Shown: positions 34,414 through 43,391, counted from the first letter of the stretch. The stretch: DNA of 64,000 nucleotides from Gp6-AA45 sp035652075 (GCA_035652075.1 DASREL010000107.1:24879-88878), one strand, 5' to 3'. Made by a program: numbers and translations. Notes: generated by a model from the letters alone, not told the origin.

Positions 34414-36234
34414 CTAGTTGTTGGCGGGATGTTCCGCGTGATCGATCACGAGCATGACGACCGGACCCTTCTGAGCGTCAAGCTTGAGTCCCAACTGTTC
34501 TTGCACGGCGGTGAAGATCGACGGCCCGTTCGGATCGATCGCCCCTGCGGGCGCAAAGCCGGCCTTGAGCGCGAGACCGGGCGTCGACTGGTCGGGCGTC
34601 CACTTCAACGTCGCGTCGAATTCGCCGTCGAGGCCCGTGCGATCGATGACACTGCGGTCCAGCAGTCCCGACAGGTTCGTCGCGAGCTGCGCGATGCTGA
34701 CGCTTGCCATGTTCATCGTGCCCAGCCCGAGCCGGATGCCGCAATTCTTCGCGTCGTCGCAGCGCGTCGTCGAACGATGCAGGTCGGTCCCGAGACGGCC
34801 GTCCGGGCGCGACAGCACCAGCGCGTAGAGCGGCTGCTCGCGCGACTCGCTGCGCGTGCCGAGGGCGAACCGTTCGAGGAGCAACGCGCGGACCATCAGC
34901 GTCACGTCGCTGCTCTCATCGCCTTTCGCGACGATGTCGAACCGATCGCTGGTGATCCAGTCAGGTCCGCCGCTGACCTGGAACGATTGCAGTTTGTAGG
35001 CAAACTGCACCAGGTTCTTCAGCGTCACGTTGATCGCGGTAAATCGCCCGCCTGGTGACGTCTGTATCCGTACTGGTCCCTTGCCGCTGGTGTTCGGTTT
35101 GATGGAGGCGACCTCGAACTGCGGCAGCGGTCCGCTCTGCTGCGGCGTCACCTGCAATAACTGCGGACGCGACACGCGCAGCGCCACCGTCCGGACGTCC
35201 TCGCGCTGCACGTAACGGACTGGCGCCGTGATCGCGCCAAGCGAGATCGGTGCGGCGACGGCTCCGATGGCGGCCAATGCTAGGACAGCCTTGCGCGCGC
35301 GGGAGAGACGGCGCGGAGCGCGACTCGTCATGATGCGCTCGATTCGCCGGGCGAGATTCGATCCGGTGACGCCGGCGACGCATGCGAGCGGCGATTCGAC
35401 ATAGATCCGGCACGCTTTCAGAATCGTCGCCGCGTACAGTTCGGGCTCGCTGCCGGACTGGAGTACCGCTTCGTCGCACGCGCGCTCGCGTTCTTCGATT
35501 TGGCGTGCGCCGAGCCACCAGACGAGCGGGTGGAACCAGAACAGCGCCTCGACAGCCATCTGAACCGCCGCCGCGAGATTGTCGCGCCGCCGCACGTGCG
35601 CGACCTCGTGCGCGAGAATCGTCGCGATGTGATCGTCGGCGAAATGATCGACGATCGATTTCGGCAGAATCAGAATCGGCCGCCGGATTCCGAACACGCC
35701 CGGCTCGATCGTCGTGTCCGAGTACCGCAGGTCGATCGTCGTTGTGTGTCCGTCGGCTCGTTCGATGGCGCGAAGCGCGGCGACGGCAGGACCGTCGTCG
35801 ATCGGCGCGCTCGCGCGTGCAATCGCGCCGACGCGGCGCCACCGCACAATCGACGACGTTGCGAGCGTGAGCGTTCCGGCGAACCAGATCGCCAGTGCGG
35901 CCCACGTCGTCGTGCTCATGGCGTCGGCTGACGCGTCCTGCAGCGACGGATCGTCGAGGCCGAGCCCGGCGCGTGGCAGGCCGAGCCGCGTGTCGTTGAG
36001 CACGAGCGTGATCTCGCGACGCACGGGCGCGGTCGCGGCGGTGCGCACCCCGAGGGCGCCGCCGAGCGCGACCAGTGCCGCAAAGGGGATCAGGAACTTG
36101 ACCGATGCGGCCAGCCACATGGCATGCCGGACTGCGGCGCGGTCGCGGCGAAACGCCAACGTGCCGAGCGCGATGACGAGAGCGCAGACGGTCGATTGCA
36201 GCAGGTGGTCCGAGAGGAGTCTCAGCGGCGTCAT
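34414..36234 (-). CDS. M56 (BlaR1-like) membrane peptidase fused to DUF3738
   Basis: A 606-residue fusion. The N-terminal about 300 residues are a BlaR1/MecR1-type membrane peptidase with several helices and the zinc motif HEVAH in TILAHEVAHVRRRDN near residue 190, then the family's ERERACDEAVLQ. After a last helix (about 310-330) the C-terminal part (about 360-606) is DUF3738 (QFEVASIKPNTSGKGPVRI, GGPDWITSDRFDIVAKGD, DPNGPSIFTAVQEQLGLKL) in place of the penicillin-binding sensor of BlaR1. By analogy it senses something outside the inner membrane and cleaves BlaI; that is inference. ATG 36234 is 2 bases after the blaI stop. Confidence 0.9.
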   Translation of the reverse strand: MTPLRLLSDHLLQSTVCALVIALGTLAFRRDRAAVRHAMWLAASVKFLIPFAALVALGGALGVRTAATAPVRREITLVLNDTRLGLPRAGLGLDDPSLQDASADAMSTTTWAALAIWFAGTLTLATSSIVRWRRVGAIARASAPIDDGPAVAALRAIERADGHTTTIDLRYSDTTIEPGVFGIRRPILILPKSIVDHFADDHIATILAHEVAHVRRRDNLAAAVQMAVEALFWFHPLVWWLGARQIEERERACDEAVLQSGSEPELYAATILKACRIYVESPLACVAGVTGSNLARRIERIMTSRAPRRLSRARKAVLALAAIGAVAAPISLGAITAPVRYVQREDVRTVALRVSRPQLLQVTPQQSGPLPQFEVASIKPNTSGKGPVRIQTSPGGRFTAINVTLKNLVQFAYKLQSFQVSGGPDWITSDRFDIVAKGDESSDVTLMVRALLLERFALGTRSESREQPLYALVLSRPDGRLGTDLHRSTTRCDDAKNCGIRLGLGTMNMASVSIAQLATNLSGLLDRSVIDRTGLDGEFDATLKWTPDQSTPGLALKAGFAPAGAIDPNGPSIFTAVQEQLGLKLDAQKGPVVMLVIDHAEHPANN

Positions 36235-36236
36235 CG

Positions 36237-36614
36237 CTATTTGTCCTTTCGTGCGAGCTTGCGCAGCGTTCGTTCCGCCTCGTGGACATCGTCGAGCGTC
36301 AGCTTGCCGGTTTCGATGAGATGCGCGACGACCGGTTGCGTGCGCCCACCGAAGAAGCTGAGAAGCTCGTCGATCACGCGTCGCTGGGCGTTCGCACGCG
36401 TAATCTGCGGCTCGAAGATGAACGCGTTGCCGACCTTTTTGACGCGCCGGACGGCCTTCTTGGCTTCGAGCCGCGACACGATCGTCTGCACGGTCGTATA
36501 GGCAGGTCTGCCGGCGGCCGGCAGCGCCTCTTGAATCTCGCGGACCGACGCCGGACCGAGGGTCCACAACGCGTCCATGATCTGCAATTCGAGCTTCGAC
36601 AGTTTCGGTGCCAC
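36237..36614 (-). CDS. BlaI/MecI-family transcriptional repressor
   Basis: A 125-residue winged-helix regulator: LSKLELQIMDALWTLGPASVREIQEALP and AYTTVQTIVSRLEAKKAVRRVKKVGNAFIFEPQIT, typical of BlaI/MecI/CopY. Its C-terminal dimerisation part follows. GTG start with GGAG 5 bases ahead. BlaI proteins repress until cut by their M56 partner, which is the next gene. A matching palindrome lies upstream. Confidence 0.94.
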   Translation of the reverse strand: MAPKLSKLELQIMDALWTLGPASVREIQEALPAAGRPAYTTVQTIVSRLEAKKAVRRVKKVGNAFIFEPQITRANAQRRVIDELLSFFGGRTQPVVAHLIETGKLTLDDVHEAERTLRKLARKDK

Positions 36615-36638
36615 GCGTGCTCCTATAGACGTAGCAAT

Positions 36639-36658
36639 AACTACTACAGTTGTAGGTG
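36639..36658. promoter_or_regulatory. Probable BlaI operator between blaI and the ABC transporter gene
   Basis: CTACA-GT-TGTAG (36644-36655) is a perfect inverted repeat, extended outward on the left by ACTA. It is the TACA-N2-TGTA core known from BlaI sites. It lies 30 bases upstream of blaI and 5 bases upstream of the ATG at 36661 on the other strand, so it could control both directions. Confidence 0.65.
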
Positions 36659-36660
36659 GA

Positions 36661-37419
36661 ATGGCAAGGGCGTCATGTACACTGCCGCCCGTGGCGCTGT
36701 CCGTCGATCACCTCCGCAAGGCGTACGACACGCTCGTCGCCGTTGACGATCTGTCGTTCGCCGTCGGTGCTGGCGAAATCGTGGGCCTGATCGGACCGAA
36801 CGGCGCAGGAAAGACGACGACGCTCCGGTCGCTGGCCGGCATTCTGCGCCCGACCTCGGGCACGATCGCGATCGATGGACACGATCTCCTTGCGGCGCCA
36901 ATCGAAGCCAAGCGCCGGCTCGCGTTCATGCCGGACGAGCCGCATCTCTTCGAATATCTGACCGTCGAGGAGCATCTTCGACTCGTCGCGCGGTTGTACA
37001 CCGTCGACGACTTCGATCGCCGCTCGCGCGCGCTGATCGACGAACTCGAACTGACCGGGAAAGAGAAGTCGCTGCCGGGCGAGCTGTCCCGCGGCATGCG
37101 TCAGAAGGTCGTCATCGCGTGCGGCCTCGTGCGGAACGCGACGACCTTGCTGTTCGACGAGCCGCTGACCGGACTCGATCCGATCGGCATCCGGCGCATG
37201 CGCGAGACGATCGTTTCGCGCGCGCGCGCCGGCGCGTCGATCCTGCTGTCGTCCCATCTGCTGCACCTCGTCGAAGAGATCTGCTCGCGCGTGATCATCA
37301 TGGCCGGCGGGAAGAAAATCGCGGACGGCACCTTCGCCGAGCTCGCGACGCGCGCCGATCTTGCGACGGCCGGATCGAACCTCGAGCAGATCTTTCTGCG
37401 CGTCACCGGTCACGAGTAG
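36661..37419 (+). CDS. ABC transporter ATP-binding protein
   Basis: About 252 residues from the ATG at 36661; a GTG at 36691, giving 242 residues, is also plausible as the conserved part begins ALSVDHLRKAYDTLVAVDD. The Walker A GPNGAGKTTT, signature LSRGMRQK, and Walker B TLLFDEPLTGLDP are all intact, followed by the H-loop in LLSSHLLHLVEE. The ending matches bacteriocin/lantibiotic-type exporters. Its partner permease begins 4 bases after its stop. The BlaI-like site upstream suggests linked regulation. Confidence 0.93.
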   Translation: MARASCTLPPVALSVDHLRKAYDTLVAVDDLSFAVGAGEIVGLIGPNGAGKTTTLRSLAGILRPTSGTIAIDGHDLLAAPIEAKRRLAFMPDEPHLFEYLTVEEHLRLVARLYTVDDFDRRSRALIDELELTGKEKSLPGELSRGMRQKVVIACGLVRNATTLLFDEPLTGLDPIGIRRMRETIVSRARAGASILLSSHLLHLVEEICSRVIIMAGGKKIADGTFAELATRADLATAGSNLEQIFLRVTGHE

Positions 37420-37423
37420 GTAA

Positions 37424-39187
37424 ATGCTCTTGGCCAGCCTTTACATCGTTCTGTGCAGCGCGAGAAACCGGCTGAACAGGCGGATGAAACGCCTGCGCGA
37501 ACCGCGATACCTGCTCGGCGCCGTCGTCGGCGTCGCGTACTTCTACTTCGCGATCTTCGCGCGCACCCGCGGGCGCAATGCAGCCCTCGACGCGGCGCGC
37601 GCGAGAAACGCGAACCGTCAGCGCCGAGGTCCCGATCCGGCGGCGGCGATCGCGATGGTCAGCGCATCCGGACCGGCGCTCGCTGGCCTCGCGTTTCTCG
37701 TGCTCGGCATCGTCGCATGGGTGTTGCCGTTCGACAGCGGCTTGCTCGACTTTTCGGAGGCCGAAACGGCCTTTCTCTTCCCGGCGCCGATCTCGCGCCG
37801 CGCGCTGCTGGTTCACCGCATGATGCGGTCGCAGCTTGGGATCTTGTTTGGATCGGTCATCGTCGCCTTCGCTGCGGGCTCCGTCACCGGATGGATGCGC
37901 CTCCGCATTTCGATCGGGATGTGGCTGGTGTTCGTGACGATCAAGTTGTATTTCACCGTGGTCACGCTGGCGCGCACGCGGCTGACGGCGGAGCGCGTCA
38001 CGACGCGGGTGCTTGCGTGGGCGCCGCTCGCGTTGCTGTTGGCGATGTTGACGACGGCCGGCACGGCACTCGTGCGCGCATTTGCCGCGTCGCCGGTCGA
38101 AAGCGTGCGCGATGCGTTCCAGCGCCTCGGCGCAGTGTCGCTGACTGGCGCATCGAGCGTCGCGTTGTGGCCTTTCGTCACGCTTGCACGTCCGCTCTTT
38201 GCGCCCGATTGGCCCGCCTACGTCCGCGCGCTCGGATGGGGCGTTGCACTCCTCGGGGCGTTAGTCGTCTGGGTGCTGGCGACAGACGATGCGTTCGAGG
38301 AGGCGGCGGCGCATGCGGCGGCGAGACGGGCCGCGAAGGCACAGTCGAAGCGGGCTTCGCTCGGACGGGCGCGGGCAACCGGCTTATCGCTCGCGCTGAA
38401 CGGCCGTCCCGAGACGGCGTTCTTCTGGAAGAACGGCGTGCAGACGCTGCGCCTCGCGGGGCTGTCCGTCCTGCGGATCGCCATTGCGATGATCGTCATC
38501 GTCGTGACCAGCACGTCTGCGACGTTCAACGCGCTGCATCTGCAGGGCGTCGCGGCCACGGCGTGCCTCGTGTCGATCGCGCTGGCAGGGTTCGCGGCGA
38601 TTCTTGGCCCGCAGGTCGTGCGGACCGACTTGCGCAGCGATCTGACGCACCTCGATGTGCTGAAAACGTGGCCCGTTCGCGCTGCGGCCGTAATCCGCGG
38701 CGAGATGGCGTGGCCGGCGGTGATGCTGACGATCGTGGGGTGGATCGCGATCGCGTCGGCGACCGCATTTTCTGCCGCGGCGTTTCCGCGGGTGGCGCTG
38801 GCGACGCGGCTGTCGGTGTCGGCGGCGGCGCTGCTCTTGATGCCCGCGCTCGTGTTCGCGCAGTATCTCGTGCAGAATGCCGCGGCGGTCATCTTTCCGG
38901 CATGGGTGCCGCTTGGCGACCAGCGTCCCCGCGGCGTCGATGCGATGGGGCAGCGGATCATCCTGCTCGCTGGCGTGCTCCTGTCGGTCGCGGTGATGCT
39001 CCTGCCCGGAGCCTTCGTCGGCGGCATCCTCTGGCTCGCTTTCCAACGCATCGTCGGTCCACCGATCTTCGTCGTCGGCGCGTTCGTCTGCCTGGCGTTT
39101 GTCGCGCTCGAAGTCCTTGCCGGAACAGAAATGCTCGGGCCGGTGTATGAACGCTTGGACGTGTTGGCGATCGAGCGCGCTGAGTGA
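37424..39187 (+). CDS. ABC exporter permease
   Basis: A 587-residue membrane protein with about ten hydrophobic segments in two halves: FLVLGIVAWVLPFDSGLLDFSEAETAFLFPAPISRRALLVHRM is near residue 100 and ATAFLFPAPISRR-type coupling segments are typical of the large putative ABC exporter permeases. It has a charged central loop (EEAAAHAAARRAAKAQSKRA). The 4-base gap to the ATPase gene shows a two-gene transporter. The exported molecule is unknown. Confidence 0.8.
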   Translation: MLLASLYIVLCSARNRLNRRMKRLREPRYLLGAVVGVAYFYFAIFARTRGRNAALDAARARNANRQRRGPDPAAAIAMVSASGPALAGLAFLVLGIVAWVLPFDSGLLDFSEAETAFLFPAPISRRALLVHRMMRSQLGILFGSVIVAFAAGSVTGWMRLRISIGMWLVFVTIKLYFTVVTLARTRLTAERVTTRVLAWAPLALLLAMLTTAGTALVRAFAASPVESVRDAFQRLGAVSLTGASSVALWPFVTLARPLFAPDWPAYVRALGWGVALLGALVVWVLATDDAFEEAAAHAAARRAAKAQSKRASLGRARATGLSLALNGRPETAFFWKNGVQTLRLAGLSVLRIAIAMIVIVVTSTSATFNALHLQGVAATACLVSIALAGFAAILGPQVVRTDLRSDLTHLDVLKTWPVRAAAVIRGEMAWPAVMLTIVGWIAIASATAFSAAAFPRVALATRLSVSAAALLLMPALVFAQYLVQNAAAVIFPAWVPLGDQRPRGVDAMGQRIILLAGVLLSVAVMLLPGAFVGGILWLAFQRIVGPPIFVVGAFVCLAFVALEVLAGTEMLGPVYERLDVLAIERAE

Positions 39188-39291
39188 GGGAGCAGAGGAT
39201 AGGTAGCCTCCGTTTTCTCTGCGGCTGGGCTCGCCAACGCGCCCGCTGAGCTCGTATCCTCGTAGCAATCCACAACGAAAGAGGTTTGCTG

Positions 39292-39906
39292 ATGCGTGTT
39301 CGTATCGCTGTGTCCGTGGTGTGTCTTTTGGCGGCGACCGCAGTTCAGGCGCGAGCTGAACAGACGATCGTGTTCTTCCGCCACGGCGAAAAACCGTCGA
39401 GCGGCAACGGACAGATCACGTGTCAGGGCATGAACCGAGCACTGGCACTGCCGACAGTGCTGTTCGCCCGATACGGAAAGCCGGCGTATCTCTACGCCCC
39501 AAATCCTGGCGTGAAAATCGCCGATCCCGGTGGCAGCTTCAACTACATCCGTCCGCTCGCGACGATCGAGCCGACGGCGGTGAAACTCGGCGGCATGCCG
39601 GTCAACGCGAAATACAGCTACTCGGACGTCGCCGGCGTCGAAGCGTCACTTGTGACGGCGACGAAAGACAACACTGTTTCGTTTGTGTCGTGGGAACACG
39701 CCTACCTCGTAGAGATCGCGCAGGCGATCATGACGGCCTACGGCGGCGGCGCTACGGTGCCGGCGTGGGTGTCCGGCGATTACGACAGCTTGTACGTCGT
39801 GCGGCTGCACTGGGCTGCGGACGCGTCGGGCGTGATGCACCCCACGGCAACGTTCACACACGAATTCGAAGGGCTGAACGGCCAGCCGACCAGCTGCCCG
39901 TTTTAG
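39292..39906 (+). CDS. Secreted histidine phosphatase-like protein
   Basis: A 204-residue protein: signal peptide (RVRIAVSVVCLLAATAVQARA), then TIVFFRHGEKPSSGNGQITCQGMNRALALP with the RHG catalytic motif near residue 30, and SFVSWEHAYLVEIAQ containing a second His as in the superfamily. It looks like a periplasmic phosphatase, or an inactive relative. The ATG at 39292 has GAGG 7 bases before it; a TTG two codons earlier is less likely. Its stop abuts the convergent transglycosylase gene with no gap. Confidence 0.75.
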   Translation: MRVRIAVSVVCLLAATAVQARAEQTIVFFRHGEKPSSGNGQITCQGMNRALALPTVLFARYGKPAYLYAPNPGVKIADPGGSFNYIRPLATIEPTAVKLGGMPVNAKYSYSDVAGVEASLVTATKDNTVSFVSWEHAYLVEIAQAIMTAYGGGATVPAWVSGDYDSLYVVRLHWAADASGVMHPTATFTHEFEGLNGQPTSCPF

Positions 39907-40629
39907 TTACTTGGTGACGACTTCGTAGGAGCCGGACGTCGGCTTGGTGTTCGTGTAGAGCGGAATCGCGCGGCCGTCGACGTACTTCGTGACCTTGTAG
40001 AGCGTTGCGCCGCTGCCGCGCAGTTCGATCGGGCGACCGCCCGCGAGGCGATTGACGCTCGCGACGTAGTCTTTCGTTTCCCGGTAGGGCGGCACCGTTT
40101 GACCGTGATTGTCGACGGCGCCCGGTCCGGCGTTGTAGGCGGCGAGCGCGAGTTCCTCGTTGTTGTCGTAGCGATCGAGCAGCGCGCGCAGGTAGGCGAC
40201 GCCTGCGCGAACGTTTTCCGCCGGGTTGTAGGCGTTCCGCACGCCGTACTGTTTCGCCGTCGCCGGCATCAGCTGCATCAACCCCATTGCGCCCTTGGGC
40301 GATCGCGCAAGCGGGTTGAATCCCGACTCCACTTGCATCACCGCGCGCACCAGATCGACGCGCACGTTGTTTTCGCGTGCGTGCTCGACGATCAGATCAT
40401 CGTACGTCCGCGACCGTTCTCCAGCCACATACCGCGTTGCGCGAATGCTCTGCGATTCGCGGACGGCGAACGTCTTCCGCGCCTCACCTGGCTTATGATC
40501 GGAAAGGACGAGGTGTCCGTTGGCGTCGCGCCAGGTGTAGATCTGCGCGCGCGCCGGCGCGGCCGCCAGCACTATCGTTGCGGTCAGGATGTAACGGAGC
40601 CCATTCGGGCTGCGGAAACTGCTGAGCAT
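39907..40629 (-). CDS. Lytic transglycosylase (SLT) with DUF4124 N-terminal domain
   Basis: A 240-residue periplasmic enzyme that cuts peptidoglycan. Signal peptide (about 1-30), then IYTWRDANGHLVLSDHKPG, the DUF4124 motif, and a SLT domain with the catalytic Glu in VMQVESGFNPLARSPKGAMGLMQLMPATAKQYGV, then NVRAGVAYLRALLDRYD and LALAAYNAGPGAVDNHG. I chose ATG 40629; a TTG at 40644 would add five residues. It lies end-to-end with the phosphatase gene. Confidence 0.92.
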   Translation of the reverse strand: MLSSFRSPNGLRYILTATIVLAAAPARAQIYTWRDANGHLVLSDHKPGEARKTFAVRESQSIRATRYVAGERSRTYDDLIVEHARENNVRVDLVRAVMQVESGFNPLARSPKGAMGLMQLMPATAKQYGVRNAYNPAENVRAGVAYLRALLDRYDNNEELALAAYNAGPGAVDNHGQTVPPYRETKDYVASVNRLAGGRPIELRGSGATLYKVTKYVDGRAIPLYTNTKPTSGSYEVVTK

Positions 40630-40678
40630 GCGCCGGTAAGTCAACAGTTTAACTTATCGGCAGCGGCTGCACGATTCT

Positions 40679-40702
40679 GCAGCCCTGAAGGGCTGCGCTA
40701 CG
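40679..40702. repeat. REP-like hairpin downstream of alaS
   Basis: GCAGCCC-TGAA-GGGCTGC is a perfect 7-bp stem with a 4-base loop, followed by GCTACG. It is the best-formed copy of the family. It lies 9 bases past the alaS stop on the minus strand, so it could also end that transcript, although no T-run follows. Confidence 0.85.
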
Positions 40703-40710
40703 CACCCACG

Positions 40711-43359
40711 TTACGACAACATTCTCGCGACGACGCCCTCAGCGGCTTTCAGCATCTCGTCGATCTTTTCGGGCTGCTTGCCGCCTGCTTCGGCGAAATC
40801 GGGGCGTCCGCCGCCCCCGCCGCCGACGATCGGGGCGATTTCCTTCACGACCTGGCCGGCTTTCACTTTTGTGATCAGGTCGGGCGTGACGGCGACGACG
40901 ATCTGGACCTTGCCATCGTTGGCTGACGCGAGGATGACGACGCCGCTCTTGATCTTCGATTTCAGCGAGTCGGCGAGTCCTCGCAGCGCGTCCTTGTCGA
41001 GGTCCGCGACCTTGCGCCGCGCGAGCTTGATGCCGGCGACGTCGATGATGTCGTCGCCGCCGCTCTCGGAACCGCCGCCTCCCATCGCGAGTCTTGTCTT
41101 GAGCTGCGTCACCTCGCGCGCGAGTTTCTTCGCCTCGGCCTGCAACTTTTCGATCGCCTCGACCGCTTGATCCGCCGGCGTGTGCAACGTCTCGAGGACC
41201 GACGTCAACGCCGCGCGTTCGTGCTGCGCCCACTGGACCGCGCCCGCGCCAGTCAACGCCTCGATGCGCCGCACGCCCGCCGCGACGCCGCTTTCGGCGA
41301 CGATGACGAAGAAGCCGATGTCGCCCGTAGCGCTGACGTGGGTCCCGCCGCACAGTTCCATGCTGAACCCAGGGACCGAGACGACGCGGACGCTGTCGCC
41401 GTACTTTTCGCCGAAGAGCGCCATCGCGCCCGCCGCAATCGCTTCCTGCGTCGAGCGGACTTCGGTCGAGACGGTCGTGTTGCGATAGATCTGCTCGTTG
41501 ACGATTCGCTCGATGCGGTCGATCTCCTCGCGCGTCACCGGCTGGAAGTGGACGAAGTCGAATCGCAGCCGGTCCGGCGCCACGAGCGAGCCTGCCTGCT
41601 TGACGTGCGTACCGAGCACGGCGCGCAGCGCCGCGTGGAGCAGATGCGTCGCCGTGTGGTTGCGGCGCGTCGCGTTCCGTACGTCAGCATCGACTGTTGC
41701 GCTGACGATGTCGCCTGCGGTGAGCGTTCCGCGGGTCACCTTGATGTGGTGGAGCCGCGGCCAGTTCGGCACCTTCATCAGGCCGTCGACGACCGCAACG
41801 CTCGCGGCGCCGGACAACGTTCCGGAATCGGAGACCTGGCCGCCGGCTTCCGCATAGAACGGCGACCGATTGAGCGCCACAAACGCGGCGTCGCCGGCCC
41901 GCACGCTCTCGACCTGTTGACCGGCTTCGTCGAATATCGCGATCACGTGCGCGCCGTTCACTTCGGTCGTCGTGTATCCCTCGAAGCGGTCGCCAACGCC
42001 CTCGAGCTCGCGGTCCTTGCCGCCCACGGTGTTCCACGTCATCGCCGACGACTTCGCTTTGAACGTGCTGCCCGCCCGCGCCTTGTCGCGCTGCGAGCCC
42101 ATCGCGCGCTCGTAGCCTTCCTTGTCGATCGCGATGCCCTGCGTCGCCGCCGTATCTTCGATGAAGTCGAGTGGGACGCCGAACGTGTCGTACAGGCGAA
42201 ACGCGACGTCGCCGCCGAGCGTCTTCGATTTCGTGCCGCTGACTTTCGTCAGCTCCGCCTCGAGACGCGGCAGTCCCTCGGTGAGGACCGCCTCGAAGCG
42301 GTTCTCTTCCGCGACGATCGTCTTCTCGACCATCTCGCGATTGCGACGCAGCTCGGGATACGCGTCGCCCATCTCGCGATCGAGGACCGCGACGAGCGTG
42401 TGCAGAAACGGTTCGTCGAGCCCGAGGTGCTTCCCATGCCGCATCGCGCGGCGCATGATTTTGCGCAGCACGTACCCGCGCCACTCGTTCGAGGGGATGA
42501 CGCCGTCCGCAATCAGGAACGTCGTCGCGCGCGCGTGATCCGCGACGACGCGCATCGAGACATCGGACGGTTCCATCGTTCCTTTGTAGCGATGACCGGT
42601 GATGCGGCCGATTTCGGTGAGGAGCGGCGTGAAGATGTCGGTGTCGTAGTTCGATTCCTTGTGCTGCAGCACCGCGTTGATCCGCTCGAAGCCCATGCCC
42701 GTGTCGATCGACGGCGCCGGCAGCGGCTTCAGCACGCCGTCCGCGGTGCGCTCGAATTCCATGAACACGTTGTTCCAGATCTCGATCTCGGGATCGTGGC
42801 CGCTGCCGCCGCGGACGTAGTAAATCTCCGAGCAGCGGCCGCACGGACCGGTGTCGCCCATCTGCCAGAAGTTGTCGTCGGTGCCGAGCTCCATGATCCG
42901 ATCCGACGGCACGCCGAGCTTCCGCCACACGTCGTACGCTTCCTCGTCGCGCGGAATCCCGTTCTCGCCTTTGAAGATCGACACGACGAGCCGGTTCGGA
43001 TCCATCTTCCAGACGTCGGTCAACAGGCCCCACGCAAAGGGGAGCGCTTCTTTCTTGAAGTAGTCGCCGAACGAGAAGTTGCCGAGCATCTCGAAAAACG
43101 TGTGATGGCGATGCGACGGTCCGACGTTGTCGAGATCGTTGTGCTTGCCGCTGACGCGCATCACTTTCTGCGAGGTCGTCGCGCGCGTGTAGTCGCGCTT
43201 TTCGCGGCCGAGAAAGACGTCCTTGAACTGATTCATGCCGGCGTTCGTGAACAGCAACGTGGGATCGTCGCCGGGGACGAGCGGCGAGCTGGGCACGATG
43301 CGGTGGCCCTGCTGCTCGAAGTACTTCAGGAAGGACGACCGTATTTCGTTCGAGGTCAT
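40711..43359 (-). CDS. alaS: Alanyl-tRNA synthetase
   Basis: The 882-residue class II synthetase. Catalytic core at the N-terminus (SNEIRSSFLKYFEQQGHRIVPSSPLVPGDDPTLLFTNAGMNQFKDVFLG), editing domain with HTATHLLHAALRAVLG (zinc His) and CGGTHVSATGDIGFF (Cys/His), and a C-terminal oligomerisation domain. ATG at 43359 fits the family start; a longer in-frame upstream reading would run through the REP-like hairpin and has no family support. recX lies upstream on the same strand, 22 bases away. Confidence 0.97.
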   Translation of the reverse strand: MTSNEIRSSFLKYFEQQGHRIVPSSPLVPGDDPTLLFTNAGMNQFKDVFLGREKRDYTRATTSQKVMRVSGKHNDLDNVGPSHRHHTFFEMLGNFSFGDYFKKEALPFAWGLLTDVWKMDPNRLVVSIFKGENGIPRDEEAYDVWRKLGVPSDRIMELGTDDNFWQMGDTGPCGRCSEIYYVRGGSGHDPEIEIWNNVFMEFERTADGVLKPLPAPSIDTGMGFERINAVLQHKESNYDTDIFTPLLTEIGRITGHRYKGTMEPSDVSMRVVADHARATTFLIADGVIPSNEWRGYVLRKIMRRAMRHGKHLGLDEPFLHTLVAVLDREMGDAYPELRRNREMVEKTIVAEENRFEAVLTEGLPRLEAELTKVSGTKSKTLGGDVAFRLYDTFGVPLDFIEDTAATQGIAIDKEGYERAMGSQRDKARAGSTFKAKSSAMTWNTVGGKDRELEGVGDRFEGYTTTEVNGAHVIAIFDEAGQQVESVRAGDAAFVALNRSPFYAEAGGQVSDSGTLSGAASVAVVDGLMKVPNWPRLHHIKVTRGTLTAGDIVSATVDADVRNATRRNHTATHLLHAALRAVLGTHVKQAGSLVAPDRLRFDFVHFQPVTREEIDRIERIVNEQIYRNTTVSTEVRSTQEAIAAGAMALFGEKYGDSVRVVSVPGFSMELCGGTHVSATGDIGFFVIVAESGVAAGVRRIEALTGAGAVQWAQHERAALTSVLETLHTPADQAVEAIEKLQAEAKKLAREVTQLKTRLAMGGGGSESGGDDIIDVAGIKLARRKVADLDKDALRGLADSLKSKIKSGVVILASANDGKVQIVVAVTPDLITKVKAGQVVKEIAPIVGGGGGGRPDFAEAGGKQPEKIDEMLKAAEGVVARMLS

Positions 43360-43368
43360 CCGATTAGT

Positions 43369-43391
43369 GTAGCGCAGGCCTTCAGGCCTGC
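43369..43391. repeat. REP-like hairpin between recX and alaS
   Basis: Read on the minus strand: GCAGGCC-TGAA-GGCCTGC followed by GCTAC. This is the same family as 40679 in mirrored orientation. The recX stop is inside it, so the repeat supplies the last recX codons (RRQA). Confidence 0.85.

Noticed and set aside
34414..36614. Beta-lactam resistance operon
   Set aside because: BlaI and an M56 peptidase are present, but the penicillin-binding sensor and a beta-lactamase are absent.
40679..40702. Rho-independent terminator of alaS
   Set aside because: The hairpin is in the right place but has no T-run, and its sequence belongs to the dispersed REP-like family; termination remains possible but not supported.
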